From positions 1 through 36,489 of the forward strand of contig NZ_QFRK01000003.1 in NCBI RefSeq assembly GCF_003143855.1: a stretch of 36,489 bases of DNA, given 5' to 3'. The notes under the pieces were generated by a model that was not told the origin of the DNA, ran no database searches, and saw only the letters and a program-made list of their open reading frames with translations. A program made the position numbers and the translations under genes. Source of the stretch: Streptomyces sp. NWU339. Lineage in GTDB: Bacteria > Actinomycetota > Actinomycetes > Streptomycetales > Streptomycetaceae. Below are positions 16,888 to 25,165 of the stretch, in pieces (within the stretch, counting starts at the first letter, position 1; every line of letters begins with the position of its first letter).

Positions 16888-18039
16888 ATGGAGGACGGTG
16901 ACGCGGTCCGCGCAGGCGGCGGACTGCCTGCGGCGTCGAGGACGGCCTTGCGCGGTCCGGCCGTGCGGCGGCTGCTTGCACTGCGGGCAGGGAAGAAGCT
17001 GACAGCGGGCCATGTGCGGGTGGCTGCGGACGCGCTGGGGGTGTCGGAGCGCACGGTGTGGCGCTGGCTGGCCGCTGCTCAGAGCGATGAGACCGCGGCC
17101 GCCTACCCTGGCGCACGGTCCCGGGCCGATGCGAGGTTCACGATCACGCCCGAAGTCCGTGGACTGTTGGCACTGTGGAAGGGGAACGTTCGGGCGGTTC
17201 ACCGCGAACTGGTCCTGCGTGCCGCTCGGCAGTCCCCGCCTGCGGACGCACCGTCGCTGACGACGCTGCACCGGGCGATCCAGCGGGATCTGACGCCGGG
17301 GGAGCTGGCCGGGCTTCTTGCGGGTGGGGAGCGGGCGGCGCGCAAGCACGATGTGTTCCTGGCCAGGCCGCGGGGCTGGCGCAACCAGGTGTGGGAGACC
17401 GATCACGTCCAGGCGCCGGTGCTGGTCGATGTCGACGGCACCGCGCGCAGACCGTGGATCACGTGGTTCACCGACTGCGCGACGAACGCGATCACCGGGG
17501 TGGCCGTCACGCCGGGGGATCCGTCGCGGGAGTCGGTGCTCGCGGCGCTGCGCTCCGCGGTCCTGCGCGAGGACCCTTACGGACCGTTCGGCGGCCTGCC
17601 GGAGAAGGTACGGGTGGACCGAGGCGAGGACTTCCTGTCCAGGACGGTGACCGCTGCGTTCGATCTCCTGGACGTGACGGTGGAGGACCTGCCCGCCTAC
17701 ACCCCTCATCTCAAGGGCACGGTGGAGGGGCTGAACCGGGCGGTGGAGGGCATGTTCCTGGCCGCGCTGCCCGGCTATGCCCGCCGGCCGCGCCCCGGCA
17801 GACGCTCCTCTCGTCCGAGGGACGAGGTGCTGCTCGGCTTCGAGGACTTCACCGCCCGGCTGCTGGCCTGGACGCTGTGGTGGAACACCGAGCACCGCCC
17901 CACGCCCTTGCGGGGCAGGACTCCGCTTGAGGTGTGGCAGGACGATCCCACCCCGCTGCGGGAGGTGCCGGCTACGGATCTGTGGACGTTCACCCTGGAG
18001 GACGCCGACACCCGCACGCTGACCACCCGCGGCATCCGC
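16888..18039 (+). pseudogene. TniA/Mu-type DDE transposase, C-terminally truncated
   Basis: From ATG 16888 (GAGGGGAG upstream) the protein has an N-terminal helix-turn-helix (TAGHVRVAADALGVSERTVW), a second helical DNA-binding domain (GNVRAVHRELVL) and an rve core with the catalytic set: Asp in WETDHVQAPVLVDVDG, Asp in KVRVDRGEDFLS, Glu in LKGTVEGLNRAVEG. The Mu-type C-terminal beta-barrel begins (DLWTFTLEDADTRTLTTRGI) but stops at codon 384. The open frame runs on to 18678, but only as antisense of the IclR gene. The catalytic core is complete; the C-terminal domain and right transposon end are missing. Confidence 0.82.
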
Positions 18040-18750
18040 TCAGTCGAGCAGTTCGCCCAGGGCCGTCGCAGCACGGACAACCGTGGTGCCGAGTTCGTCG
18101 AGGTCGGTGTACTCGAAGACCGAGATGCCGATGCTGACCGCCGCCGTCCCGCCGCGCGGTGGGACGGCGGCGGAGATGCCGGTCACGGCGGGGATAACCT
18201 CGCCCGTGGTGACGGCGTACCCCTTGGCGCGGGCCTCGGTGACCTCGGAACGTTCCCCCTCACGGTACGGGCCGTGGGCCAGCAGAGCGATGCCGCCGGA
18301 GCCCCGTTCGATGGAGTGGGTCTGACCGGGCCGGAAAGACACGTGGACGAGGGCGCCGCGCGGTTCCACCACCATGAGCGCCCGCATCCGGGTGGCGCCC
18401 TCCCGGACCAGCAGGTGCGCGGTGGCCCGAGTGGTCTCGGCCAGCTCGTCCAGGATCGGGCGGGCCAGTGCGCGCAGATCCTGCTGGACGGGTTCGGCCA
18501 GGGAGACCAGGCCGGTGCCGAGGACAATCCGGCGCTGGTGGTCGCGGCGGCACAACTGGTGCGCCTCCAGGGTCCGCACCAGACGGTGCGCAACCGTGCG
18601 GTGCACTCCGACGGCGTCCGCCAGTTCGCTGACGGTCAGGCCCTGCGGATGCTCCGAGAGAACTCTGAGGACCAGTAGTCCGTGATGAAGCGTCTTGGAC
18701 ATACCTGCGTCGAGTTCGGGGGCCGACCAGGTCGGTGATGGTGAGATCAC
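18040..18750 (-). CDS. IclR-family regulator of the 19-25 kb catabolic cluster
   Basis: A 236-residue regulator with winged helix LTVSELADAVGVHRTVAHRL, then VRTLEAHQL, and effector domain (HSIERGSGGIALLAHGP, then GYAVTTGEVIPAVTGISAAV). GTG at 18750 has AAGGGA at a good distance; an ATG at 18702 (MSKTLHHG) would remove 16 residues and fits the usual family start, so the start is open. The stop codon is directly adjacent to the truncated transposase, yet the C-terminus looks complete. It is divergent from the NTF2-like gene, with two perfect palindromes between. Its last 95 bp are repeated near 7.2 kb. Confidence 0.87.
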   Translation of the reverse strand: MISPSPTWSAPELDAGMSKTLHHGLLVLRVLSEHPQGLTVSELADAVGVHRTVAHRLVRTLEAHQLCRRDHQRRIVLGTGLVSLAEPVQQDLRALARPILDELAETTRATAHLLVREGATRMRALMVVEPRGALVHVSFRPGQTHSIERGSGGIALLAHGPYREGERSEVTEARAKGYAVTTGEVIPAVTGISAAVPPRGGTAAVSIGISVFEYTDLDELGTTVVRAATALGELLD

Positions 18751-18796
18751 GAATTCATCCCTTGACGGGTTTCAGCCACGCTGCCTATGCTCCCAT

Positions 18797-18840
18797 TAAT
18801 CGCACAGGGAGTGCGATTATCGCACATAACTTGATGTGCG
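18797..18840. promoter_or_regulatory. Double palindrome operator for IclR regulator
   Basis: Two perfect inverted repeats lie in series: TAATCGCAC-AGGGA-GTGCGATTA at 18797-18819 and CGCACAT-AACTTG-ATGTGCG at 18821-18840. They share the CGCAC core. They sit between the divergent IclR gene and the first gene of the catabolic cluster and probably overlap one or both promoters. The second repeat has the same arms as the palindrome at 8383-8398, with a different spacer. Confidence 0.7.
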
Positions 18841-18905
18841 GCAAGCTCCCCCTCCAGCCGCTCGGACAGCCGCCGGAGCAGGACCTGAGCCGAAGGGACG
18901 CCCGC

Positions 18906-19361
18906 ATGAACCCCAGCGCGCCCGCGCTTGCCGCCAGTGCCCGGCTGGCCGAAATACACCAGCTATACCACCTCCAGAGCCACCTCATCGACGGTGGCCG
19001 CGCCGCGGAATGGGCCGCGACCTTCACCGCGGACGGCAGCTTCACCTCCCCCACCTATCCGGCACCGGTGACCGGCACCGCTGCCCTGACCAAGTTCGCG
19101 GAGCAGTTCGCCGCCGGCTGCGCCGCCGAGGACGTAGTACGCCGGCACGTGGTCAGCAATGTGGCCGTGACCGGCGACGACGGGGCCGGAACACTGCGGG
19201 TGGAGGCATACCTGCAGATCGTCGCGACACCCAGGGGCGGGACACCGCACACCGAGCGGTTCACCACCCTCACCGACCGGGTCGTCCACGACGGCGACGG
19301 CTGGCGCGTCGCCGCCCGTGTCGTACGCCGCGACGACACTCCCGCCGACGCCCGAGGCTGA
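18906..19361 (+). CDS. NTF2-like (SnoaL-type) protein
   Basis: A 151-residue protein of the NTF2/SnoaL superfamily. The start ARLAEIHQLYHLQSHLIDGG, then AAEWAATFTADGSFTSPTY gives the typical first helices and strand, and RFTTLTDRVVHDGDGWRVAA is the typical last hairpin. Members act as small isomerases, dehydratases or hydroxylase partners in ring metabolism; no specific reaction can be assigned. The ATG at 18906 has AAGGGA upstream. It is the first gene transcribed away from the IclR regulator. Confidence 0.8.
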   Translation: MNPSAPALAASARLAEIHQLYHLQSHLIDGGRAAEWAATFTADGSFTSPTYPAPVTGTAALTKFAEQFAAGCAAEDVVRRHVVSNVAVTGDDGAGTLRVEAYLQIVATPRGGTPHTERFTTLTDRVVHDGDGWRVAARVVRRDDTPADARG

Positions 19362-19619
19362 CGCCGGGGCCGTGCTCGCACGCACGACGGCGCTTGCACG
19401 AGGCACTTCGACGACGACACCTTCCGCCCGTTAGGGCCGGCGGTCGGTCGATCGATCGACGACCAGCGGTACGCCTGGGCCCGGGCGGATCTCCCGGCGT
19501 GAGGGAATCCGGTACTCGCCCCGACGGACACCGCCTGGGACAGGTGACCGCTACCACACTTTCACCAGTCGCCCATGACATTCACTGTTCGAACTTCCGC
19601 GCTTCCTAAGGACCGATTC
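19362..19619 (+). other. Intergenic stretch with coding-like relic
   Basis: A 258-bp gap between the NTF2-like gene and the permease gene. The frame 19404-19502 reads HFDDDTFRPLGPAVGRSIDD and then QRYAWARADLPA before a stop, which looks like a real protein end, but no start or upstream part is recognisable. It may be the tail of a deleted gene. The permease ribosome-binding site (AAGGA) lies at 19607-19611. Confidence 0.35.
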
Positions 19620-20963
19620 ATGGCAGACCTGGCAGCCGACCCAACGCCGACGAACCAACCGGTGAAGGCGTCACCCACGGCCGGCGCGAACCCCACGTCC
19701 ACACTGAAGGTCATCCGAGCGGCGATCCTCGGGACCGTTGTCGAATACTACGACTTCGGCATCTACGGCTACATGGCCACCCTGCTCGCAACGCACTTCT
19801 TCGTCGAGAGCAACCCGAACACGGCACTGCTCTCGACCTTCGCCGCCTTCGCGGTGGCCTTCTTCCTCCGGGCGCCCGGAGGCATCCTCTTCGGTCACAT
19901 GGGCGACAAGTACGGCCGCAAGAAGGCGCTCACCTGGACCATCCTCCTGATGGCCATCGCCACCACCGGGATCGGACTGATCCCCTCGTACGCCACGCTC
20001 GGCCTCTGGGCGACATGCCTCCTGGTGTTGTGCCGCTGCCTCCAGGGCTTCGCGGCCGGCGGCGAACTCAGCGGCGCGAACGCGTTCGTGTCCGAACACG
20101 CCCCGGCACATCGACGGGCGTTCCACACCTCGTTCGTCAACACCGGTACTTACCTCGGCTCGCTGGTCGCCTCGCTGGTCGCGCTGGTGCTGACCTCCAG
20201 CGTCAGCGAGGACACCCTGCACGACTGGGCCTGGCGCATACCTTTCCTCCTCAGCTTGCCGATCGGCGTGATCGGCCTCTACATCCGCAGCCAGCTGCCG
20301 GAGACCGAGCAGTTCGAGGCCGTCCAGGAGAGCGAGACGGTCGAGGTGGCGAAGTACCCCATCGCCGACGTATTCGCGCACGCGTGGCGCCAGATCGTGC
20401 TGATCATCTTCCTCGGGGCGCTGATCGTCGGTGGCTATTACATAGCCGGCGTGTACGCCGCCAGCTACCTGCAGACCGAAGGCGGCCGCTCGGCCGACTT
20501 CGCGTTCACGTCGACGTGCATCGCCATGGTCGCCGCGGTGATCAGCCTCCCCATCGCCGGATACGCGGGCGACCGCATCGGCCGCCGGCCCGTGTTCTTC
20601 CTGGGCAGCGGCATCACGGCGGTCATCGCGCTCCCGGCGTTCATGCTGATGCGCGACGGCGGCCCGGTGGCCGCGGTCCTCGCCCAGTGCTCGCTGACCT
20701 TCTTCATCGGGCTGGTCAACGGTGTCTCGTTCGCGACGTACGCCGAAATCTTCCGGGCGCGCTACCGCTACAGCGGCATCGCGATGAGCAACAACGTCAC
20801 CAACATGGCGCTCGGAGGCACGGCACCCTTCATCGCCACGCTGCTGATCAACACCACCGACAACAACCTCGCGCCGGCGGGCTACCTCATCGTGACCGCG
20901 CTCATGACCTTCGGCGCCACCTTCTTCCTCAAGGAGACCCGCGGGACGGAGCTGCAGCTGTGA
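19620..20963 (+). CDS. MFS transporter, metabolite:H+ symporter (MHS/ProP-like)
   Basis: A 447-residue inner-membrane permease with about 12 predicted transmembrane segments. The MHS-family signature GTVVEYYDFGIYGYM in the first helix, the loop motif GHMGDKYGRKKAL between helices 2 and 3, and a second copy AGYAGDRIGRRPVFFLG in the C-terminal half are visible, as is RCLQGFAAGGELSGA. Such proteins import organic acids, betaines or aromatic acids with protons. The ATG at 19620 follows AAGGA by eight bases. Located inside the catabolic cluster, it probably imports the substrate of the neighbouring dehydrogenases. Confidence 0.9.
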   Translation: MADLAADPTPTNQPVKASPTAGANPTSTLKVIRAAILGTVVEYYDFGIYGYMATLLATHFFVESNPNTALLSTFAAFAVAFFLRAPGGILFGHMGDKYGRKKALTWTILLMAIATTGIGLIPSYATLGLWATCLLVLCRCLQGFAAGGELSGANAFVSEHAPAHRRAFHTSFVNTGTYLGSLVASLVALVLTSSVSEDTLHDWAWRIPFLLSLPIGVIGLYIRSQLPETEQFEAVQESETVEVAKYPIADVFAHAWRQIVLIIFLGALIVGGYYIAGVYAASYLQTEGGRSADFAFTSTCIAMVAAVISLPIAGYAGDRIGRRPVFFLGSGITAVIALPAFMLMRDGGPVAAVLAQCSLTFFIGLVNGVSFATYAEIFRARYRYSGIAMSNNVTNMALGGTAPFIATLLINTTDNNLAPAGYLIVTALMTFGATFFLKETRGTELQL

Positions 20964-21775
20964 GCCGCACACCGACCGGCCGACGCCGGTTCGAAGGCTG
21001 TTCGGTCGTGGTCACCGGCGCCGCCGGCGGCCTGGGCCGAGCCGACTGCCTGGCCCTCGCCTCCGAGGGGGCCCACGTCTGGGCCGCCGACATCGACATG
21101 ACCGCTGCCGAGGCACTTATCCCCGAACTCGCAGCGGCCGGCGGGTCAGGGCAGTCCGTCCACCTCGACGTCGCCGACGCCGACTCGTGGGGTGCACTGG
21201 CGGGCGAGGTGGAGGCCGCCGGGCCGCTCCACGGCCTGGTCAACAATGCCGGCGTCAGCCTGCGCGCCGGCATCGCCGACACCACCGTCGAGCAATGGCA
21301 ACGCATCATGGACATCAACCTGTCCAGCGTCTTCTACGGCCTCAAGATGCTCACCCCCGCACTCACGCGGGGTGCGCGAGACGGCGGCGCCGCGGTCGTG
21401 AACGTCTCCTCCATCGCCGGCATGGTCGGCTACTTCTCCGCCACATACGGCACCAGCAAGTGGGGCGTACGCGGGCTGTCCAAAGTCGGCGCGCTCGAAC
21501 TCGCCGCGCTCGGCATCCGCGTCAACTCGCTGCATCCGGGCCTCACCGCCACACCACTGCTCCACCAGGCCCCCGACACCTCCTTCGTCGACGAGAGCGT
21601 GCGGTCGGTACCGGCGGGCAGGCTCGCGACTCCACAGGAGATCGCGCGCGTGGTCGCGTTTCTGCTGTCCGACGACGCCACGTACATCACCGGCGAAGAA
21701 GTCGTCGTCGACGGCGGGCTGACGTCCGGCGGGCTCTACCACCGCATCCTCGCGGGACTGGAGGAAAAGCCGTAA
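20960..21775 (+). CDS. SDR-family dehydrogenase (first)
   Basis: A 271-residue classical short-chain dehydrogenase/reductase. The cofactor motif VVVTGAAGGLGRADCLAL and ADIDM (an Asp after the second strand, favouring NAD+) precede LVNNAGVSL. The catalytic residues are Ser in NVSSIAG and Tyr/Lys in YGTSKWG. The C-terminal ITGEEVVVDGGLTSGG is typical of hydroxysteroid/cyclic alcohol dehydrogenases. GTG at 20960 overlaps the permease stop (GTGA), so both are co-translated. The substrate is unknown; oxidation of a secondary alcohol to a ketone is likely. Confidence 0.9.
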   Translation: MSRTPTGRRRFEGCSVVVTGAAGGLGRADCLALASEGAHVWAADIDMTAAEALIPELAAAGGSGQSVHLDVADADSWGALAGEVEAAGPLHGLVNNAGVSLRAGIADTTVEQWQRIMDINLSSVFYGLKMLTPALTRGARDGGAAVVNVSSIAGMVGYFSATYGTSKWGVRGLSKVGALELAALGIRVNSLHPGLTATPLLHQAPDTSFVDESVRSVPAGRLATPQEIARVVAFLLSDDATYITGEEVVVDGGLTSGGLYHRILAGLEEKP

Positions 21776-22040
21776 ACCCACTCATCGAGACCTGCTCGAA
21801 ATCCGGCGCCTCCGCGCCGCCCGGTCGCTCACCATCGACACCGGCGAGGCCGAGGCACCGCCTCCTCATCCTCACCACCCACGACCTCGCCCCCGGGGCA
21901 ACCCGGATCGACCGGATCACCACGATCGACGACCGTCTGCCCCGCACACCCGAGGCCCCCGGCCTGAGGCTGGTACGCCGTCGCCTGACGCGCGCCGGTG
22001 CCGGGCCGGAGGCATCCACACCACACCTGAAGGAGCTCTC
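21776..22040 (+). pseudogene. Decayed NTF2-like gene
   Basis: The gap between the two SDR genes contains pieces in two frames that match the NTF2-like protein at 18906. DLLEIRRLRAARSLTIDTGE in one frame corresponds to its first helix (RLAEIHQLYHLQSHLIDGGR). RIDRITTIDDRLPRTPEAPG, then LRLVRRR in another corresponds to its last hairpin (HTERFTTLTDRVVHDGDGWR and on). The middle of the domain is missing and no start codon is present. I read it as a third NTF2-like gene ruined by an internal deletion and frameshift. The last bases (AAGGAG) serve the next gene. Confidence 0.5.
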
Positions 22041-22874
22041 ATGACCACCCAGGCGCCCGACGGCAACCCCGGCCGTGTCAACTACGACGCCCTCCCCGCA
22101 ATCAACCCCGAACTGGCCGGCCGCACCGTCGTCGTGACCGGCGCCGGCCGCGGCATGGGCGCACTCTTCCTTGAGGAGCTGGCGCGCCGTGGCGTCAACG
22201 GCATCGGCGGCGACCTCGATCAGGAGGAGATGGCCTCCGTCGCCGACAAGATCAACGCCAACCTCGTCGGCACCCGCGGCGCGGGCCGCGTGGTCGGCGT
22301 CGGCGCCGACGTCACCGACCCGGCCGCCAGCGACGAACTGGTCGCCACCGCCCTGCGCGAGTTCGGCCGGCTCGACCTGTGGGTGAACAACGCCGGTGTC
22401 TTTCCGCAGGCCGAGTTCACCGACATCACGCCCCAGCAGCTCGCGCTCACCTACGGCGTGAACGTCAACGGTGTCGTGTACGGCGGACAGGCGGCCGCCC
22501 GCCACTTCCGGACCGTCGGGGGCGGCGCCATCGTCAACATGGCCTCGGTCGCGGCCGTGCGCGCGCGGCCGACCCGGGCCTCGTACAACTCCTCGAAGGC
22601 CGCGGTGAAGCACCTCACCACCTGCATGGCCGTCGAGCTCGGCCCCGACAACATCCGGGTCAACTCCATCGCCCCGGGCTACATCGACACCGAGATGACC
22701 CGCTGGGTCCGTGAGGACCAGGCCGCGATGGACCGGGCGCTCACCACGGTCCCGCTGCGCCGGATCGGCGCGCCCATGGAGGTGTTCGGCGCCCTGTACT
22801 TCCTGCTCTCCGACAGCGCCCGGTACATCACCGGCGCCTGCATTCCGGTGGACGGCGGTTCGCAGCATGTCTGA
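22041..22874 (+). CDS. SDR-family dehydrogenase (second)
   Basis: A 277-residue classical SDR. The motif TVVVTGAGRGMGALFLEELA and GGDLD give the NAD-binding fold. LWVNNAGVFP is followed by catalytic Ser in NMASVAAVRA and Tyr/Lys in SYNSSKAAVKHL. The C-terminus ITGACIPVDGGSQHV is normal. The ATG at 22041 is preceded by AAGGAGCTCTC. Only moderately similar to the first SDR, it probably acts on another step or stereoisomer in the same route. The downstream flavoprotein gene starts inside its last codons. Confidence 0.9.
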   Translation: MTTQAPDGNPGRVNYDALPAINPELAGRTVVVTGAGRGMGALFLEELARRGVNGIGGDLDQEEMASVADKINANLVGTRGAGRVVGVGADVTDPAASDELVATALREFGRLDLWVNNAGVFPQAEFTDITPQQLALTYGVNVNGVVYGGQAAARHFRTVGGGAIVNMASVAAVRARPTRASYNSSKAAVKHLTTCMAVELGPDNIRVNSIAPGYIDTEMTRWVREDQAAMDRALTTVPLRRIGAPMEVFGALYFLLSDSARYITGACIPVDGGSQHV

Positions 22875-24333
22875 GTCCCACAGCATGGAGTACGACTACG
22901 ACGTCATCGTGGTCGGCGCCGGCGGTGCCGGCCTGGCGGCTTCGGTCTCGGCAGCCCAGGCCGGCGCACGCGTGCTGCTGCTGGAAGCCGAGGGCGAGAT
23001 CGGCGGGTCCACCCAGCTCTCCGCCGGGCTGCTGACCGCCTCGGCCACCAGCGTCCAGGAGAGCCTCGGAGTCGAGGACTCGCCGCTGCGCATGTTCCAG
23101 CACTACATGGATCTCAACGGCTGGCGGGTCCGGCCGGGCCCGGTCAGGATGTTCTGCGAGGAGTCCAGTCGCGTCGTTGACTGGCTGCTCGAACTGGGGG
23201 TCGAGATACCCGCGCAGGTCTCGCGCAGCGCCCACGAGCCGGGGCTGACCCGGGCCGGCGTGGAGGACGTCTGGCGAGGCCACGTGCCCAAGGACCAGGG
23301 CTACGGATTGGTGCAAGTGCTCGACAAGGCCCGCGCACGGCTCGACGTGGACCTGGCCCTCGGCAGCCGGGTGGAGGACCTGGTGGTCCGAGACGGCGCC
23401 GTCTGCGGCGTCGTCCTGGAAGGCGAGGAGGCCACCGCGGCCGCCGTCGTCATCGCCAGCGGCGGCCTCGCGGCCGATGCGGATCTGGTCCGCCGGTTCC
23501 TTCCCGACGCAGAGATCGCCGGCGACGCGCTGTTCGTGGTGGCCGCTCCGGGCTCGCGAGGAGATCACATCGGCATCGCCGAGCGGCACGATCTGGCGCT
23601 GTTCGGCCAAGGCTGGGGCCTGCTCCTGGTGACCGCCGAATTCCAGCGCTACCACCACTGGCAGAGCGGATTCCCGCCCGCCTCGCGCATCAACGTCGGC
23701 CTCGACGGCCGACGATGCATGGACGAGGACGCCCCGTACGCGGTCAGCCCGGGCATCCTCAAGGACCACGGCGGCTGGGTCTGGTCGGTGTTCGACGACA
23801 ACGCCCGGACTTCGCTGCCCACCGGCTACGCCGACTGGGACGCCGACCGGATCCTGGAAGAGGTCGCCAAGGGCGTCGTGCTGCGCGCCGACACCCTTGA
23901 GGAGCTCGCGGGCCTGATGCACGTGCCGGCAGACCACCTGGTCGCAAGCGTCACCCGGTTCAATGAACTGTTCGCCGAGGGCGTCGACGAGGACTTTCTG
24001 CGCCATGAGTCACTTGCGGCCAAGGGCGCCGACCCGCACCTCGCGCCGATCGGCACCGGACCCTTCTTCGCGGTGCGGATGCTCCCCGCCGAACTGGTCT
24101 GCACCCACACCGGCCTTGAGGTCGATGCCTCGACCAGAGTGCTGGGCACCGACGGCCGAGCCGTGCCGGGGCTGTACGCGGCCGGCGAGGCCGCCGGTGG
24201 AATTCTCGGCGAGCGCTACGTCGGCGGCGGCAACTCCGTCGCCCACGCGCTGGTACTCGGCCGGGTCGCCGGCCGCGAGGCGGCCGCGCGTGCGGCTGCG
24301 TTGTCCCCCCGGACCGAGGAGGTCTCCCGATGA
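22867..24333 (+). CDS. FAD-dependent dehydrogenase (fumarate reductase / ketosteroid dehydrogenase family)
   Basis: A 488-residue flavoprotein. The dinucleotide motif VIVVGAGGAGLAASVSAAQA lies at about residues 11-31, LEAEGEIGGSTQLSAG follows, and the C-terminal FAD motif is GLYAAGEAAGGILGERYVGG, then GNSVAHALVLG. This is the architecture of the fumarate reductase/3-ketosteroid dehydrogenase group, which introduces or removes C=C bonds next to a carbonyl. It has no haem or signal sequence, so it is a soluble form. ATG 22867 overlaps the previous gene by eight bases; ATG 22885 is an alternative. With two SDRs it suggests desaturation of a cyclic ketone. Confidence 0.85.
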   Translation: MSESHSMEYDYDVIVVGAGGAGLAASVSAAQAGARVLLLEAEGEIGGSTQLSAGLLTASATSVQESLGVEDSPLRMFQHYMDLNGWRVRPGPVRMFCEESSRVVDWLLELGVEIPAQVSRSAHEPGLTRAGVEDVWRGHVPKDQGYGLVQVLDKARARLDVDLALGSRVEDLVVRDGAVCGVVLEGEEATAAAVVIASGGLAADADLVRRFLPDAEIAGDALFVVAAPGSRGDHIGIAERHDLALFGQGWGLLLVTAEFQRYHHWQSGFPPASRINVGLDGRRCMDEDAPYAVSPGILKDHGGWVWSVFDDNARTSLPTGYADWDADRILEEVAKGVVLRADTLEELAGLMHVPADHLVASVTRFNELFAEGVDEDFLRHESLAAKGADPHLAPIGTGPFFAVRMLPAELVCTHTGLEVDASTRVLGTDGRAVPGLYAAGEAAGGILGERYVGGGNSVAHALVLGRVAGREAAARAAALSPRTEEVSR

Positions 24334-24836
24334 GCCGCGCCGACGACCGTTTCGATATCCAGGATGTCCTGTTCCGGTACGCCCGGGCCGTGGACCGACT
24401 GGACTACGACGGCATTGCGGCCTGCTACTTCGACGATGCGGTCGACGTCCACGGCGGGTATACCGGCGACGCCGCAGGGCTCGTCGAGGATATCCGCAGC
24501 CGGCACCGCACCATCGACTCCTCCCAGCACTTCATCTCCAACGTGCTCGTGGAGTTCACCGGGGAGCACAGTGCCGACGTCGAGTCGTACTGCCTGTGCT
24601 TCCTGCGGCAGACGCCCGCCGAGCTCGGCGGGGAGCAGGACTTGGCGATCATCCGATGCCGGTACGTCGACCGGTTCGAGCGGCGCGACGGCTCCTGGGG
24701 CATCGCCGACCGGGTCGTCGTGTTCGACGAGTCGCGGGTCGTCCGCATGGTCGACGGCCTCGACCCCGCTTGGGTCGCATCGGGACGCGATGGGTCGGAC
24801 CCCGTGTACAGCTGGGGACACCGCACGCCCAGGTAG
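24330..24836 (+). CDS. NTF2-like (SnoaL-type) protein, second
   Basis: A 168-residue NTF2-fold protein: FDIQDVLFRYARAVDRLDYD then GIAACYFDDAVDVHGGYTGD at the start, HRTIDSSQHFISNVLVEFTG in the middle, and RCRYVDRFERRDGSWGIADR near the end. This arrangement is shared by scytalone-dehydratase-like and ring-hydroxylating-dioxygenase beta-type proteins. It overlaps the flavoprotein stop (ATGA) and is the last gene of the cluster. The function is unassigned; isomerase or hydratase activity on a ring compound is a reasonable guess. Confidence 0.82.
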   Translation: MSRADDRFDIQDVLFRYARAVDRLDYDGIAACYFDDAVDVHGGYTGDAAGLVEDIRSRHRTIDSSQHFISNVLVEFTGEHSADVESYCLCFLRQTPAELGGEQDLAIIRCRYVDRFERRDGSWGIADRVVVFDESRVVRMVDGLDPAWVASGRDGSDPVYSWGHRTPR

Positions 24837-24889
24837 GTCGTGGCCTGCGGCTCAGGTGAAGTCCCCCCGAGTCCTGGCCAGCGGGTGTT

Positions 24890-25156
24890 TACGCTGCGGG
24901 GGTGAGGTCCTGCCTGAGCAAGGTTCTCGTTTCGAGCGGGGTGACGTTGCCCTTGCCGAAAACCGGCAGGCGGCCTGTCCGGGGTATGGCACGGCCTCGG
25001 ACCGTGTGAATGGTGGCTACCGGCGCCGCTTGGCCGATCTCGCGGTGGCCAGTGGCAGCACCGACTCAGATGCCCTCCGGTTGGCCACGCTCACACGCCT
25101 GAGCGATGTGGAGGTTAAAGGCCCACCCGTTCGCCACACAACGATGAGTGACTAGG
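24890..25156 (+). pseudogene. ISL3-type transposase N-terminal relic
   Basis: In the roughly 330-bp gap before etfB, one plus frame reads CLRCGGEVLPEQGSRFERGD, then AACPGYGTASDRVNGGYRRR and LADLAVAS. This resembles the N-terminal zinc-ribbon of ISL3 transposases (CPxCGxxSxRVHxRYxRxLxDLAV). One expected cysteine is replaced by tyrosine and the similarity ends after about 60 codons. It is most likely a degraded leftover. No other gene is seen in the gap, which must also hold the etfB promoter. Confidence 0.45.
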
Positions 25157-25165
25157 AGACAGATC

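Larger units (their letters stand above)
15283..18039 (+). mobile_element. Tn402/Mu-like transposon, right end missing
   Basis: The segment holds a two-part module: a helix-turn-helix/AAA ATPase gene (frameshifted) and a DDE transposase with an rve core, as in TniB/TniA or MuB/MuA systems. The left edge is placed at TGTCA-containing repeats. The right part is lost: transposase similarity stops exactly where the neighbouring IclR stop codon begins (18040). About 210 bp between the repeats and the first gene contain no ORF. The element is probably immobile. Confidence 0.65.

Noticed and set aside
18040..18678. Continuation of the transposase frame to 18678, giving a 596-aa product
   Set aside because: Beyond 18039 the frame is antisense to the IclR gene and has no transposase similarity.
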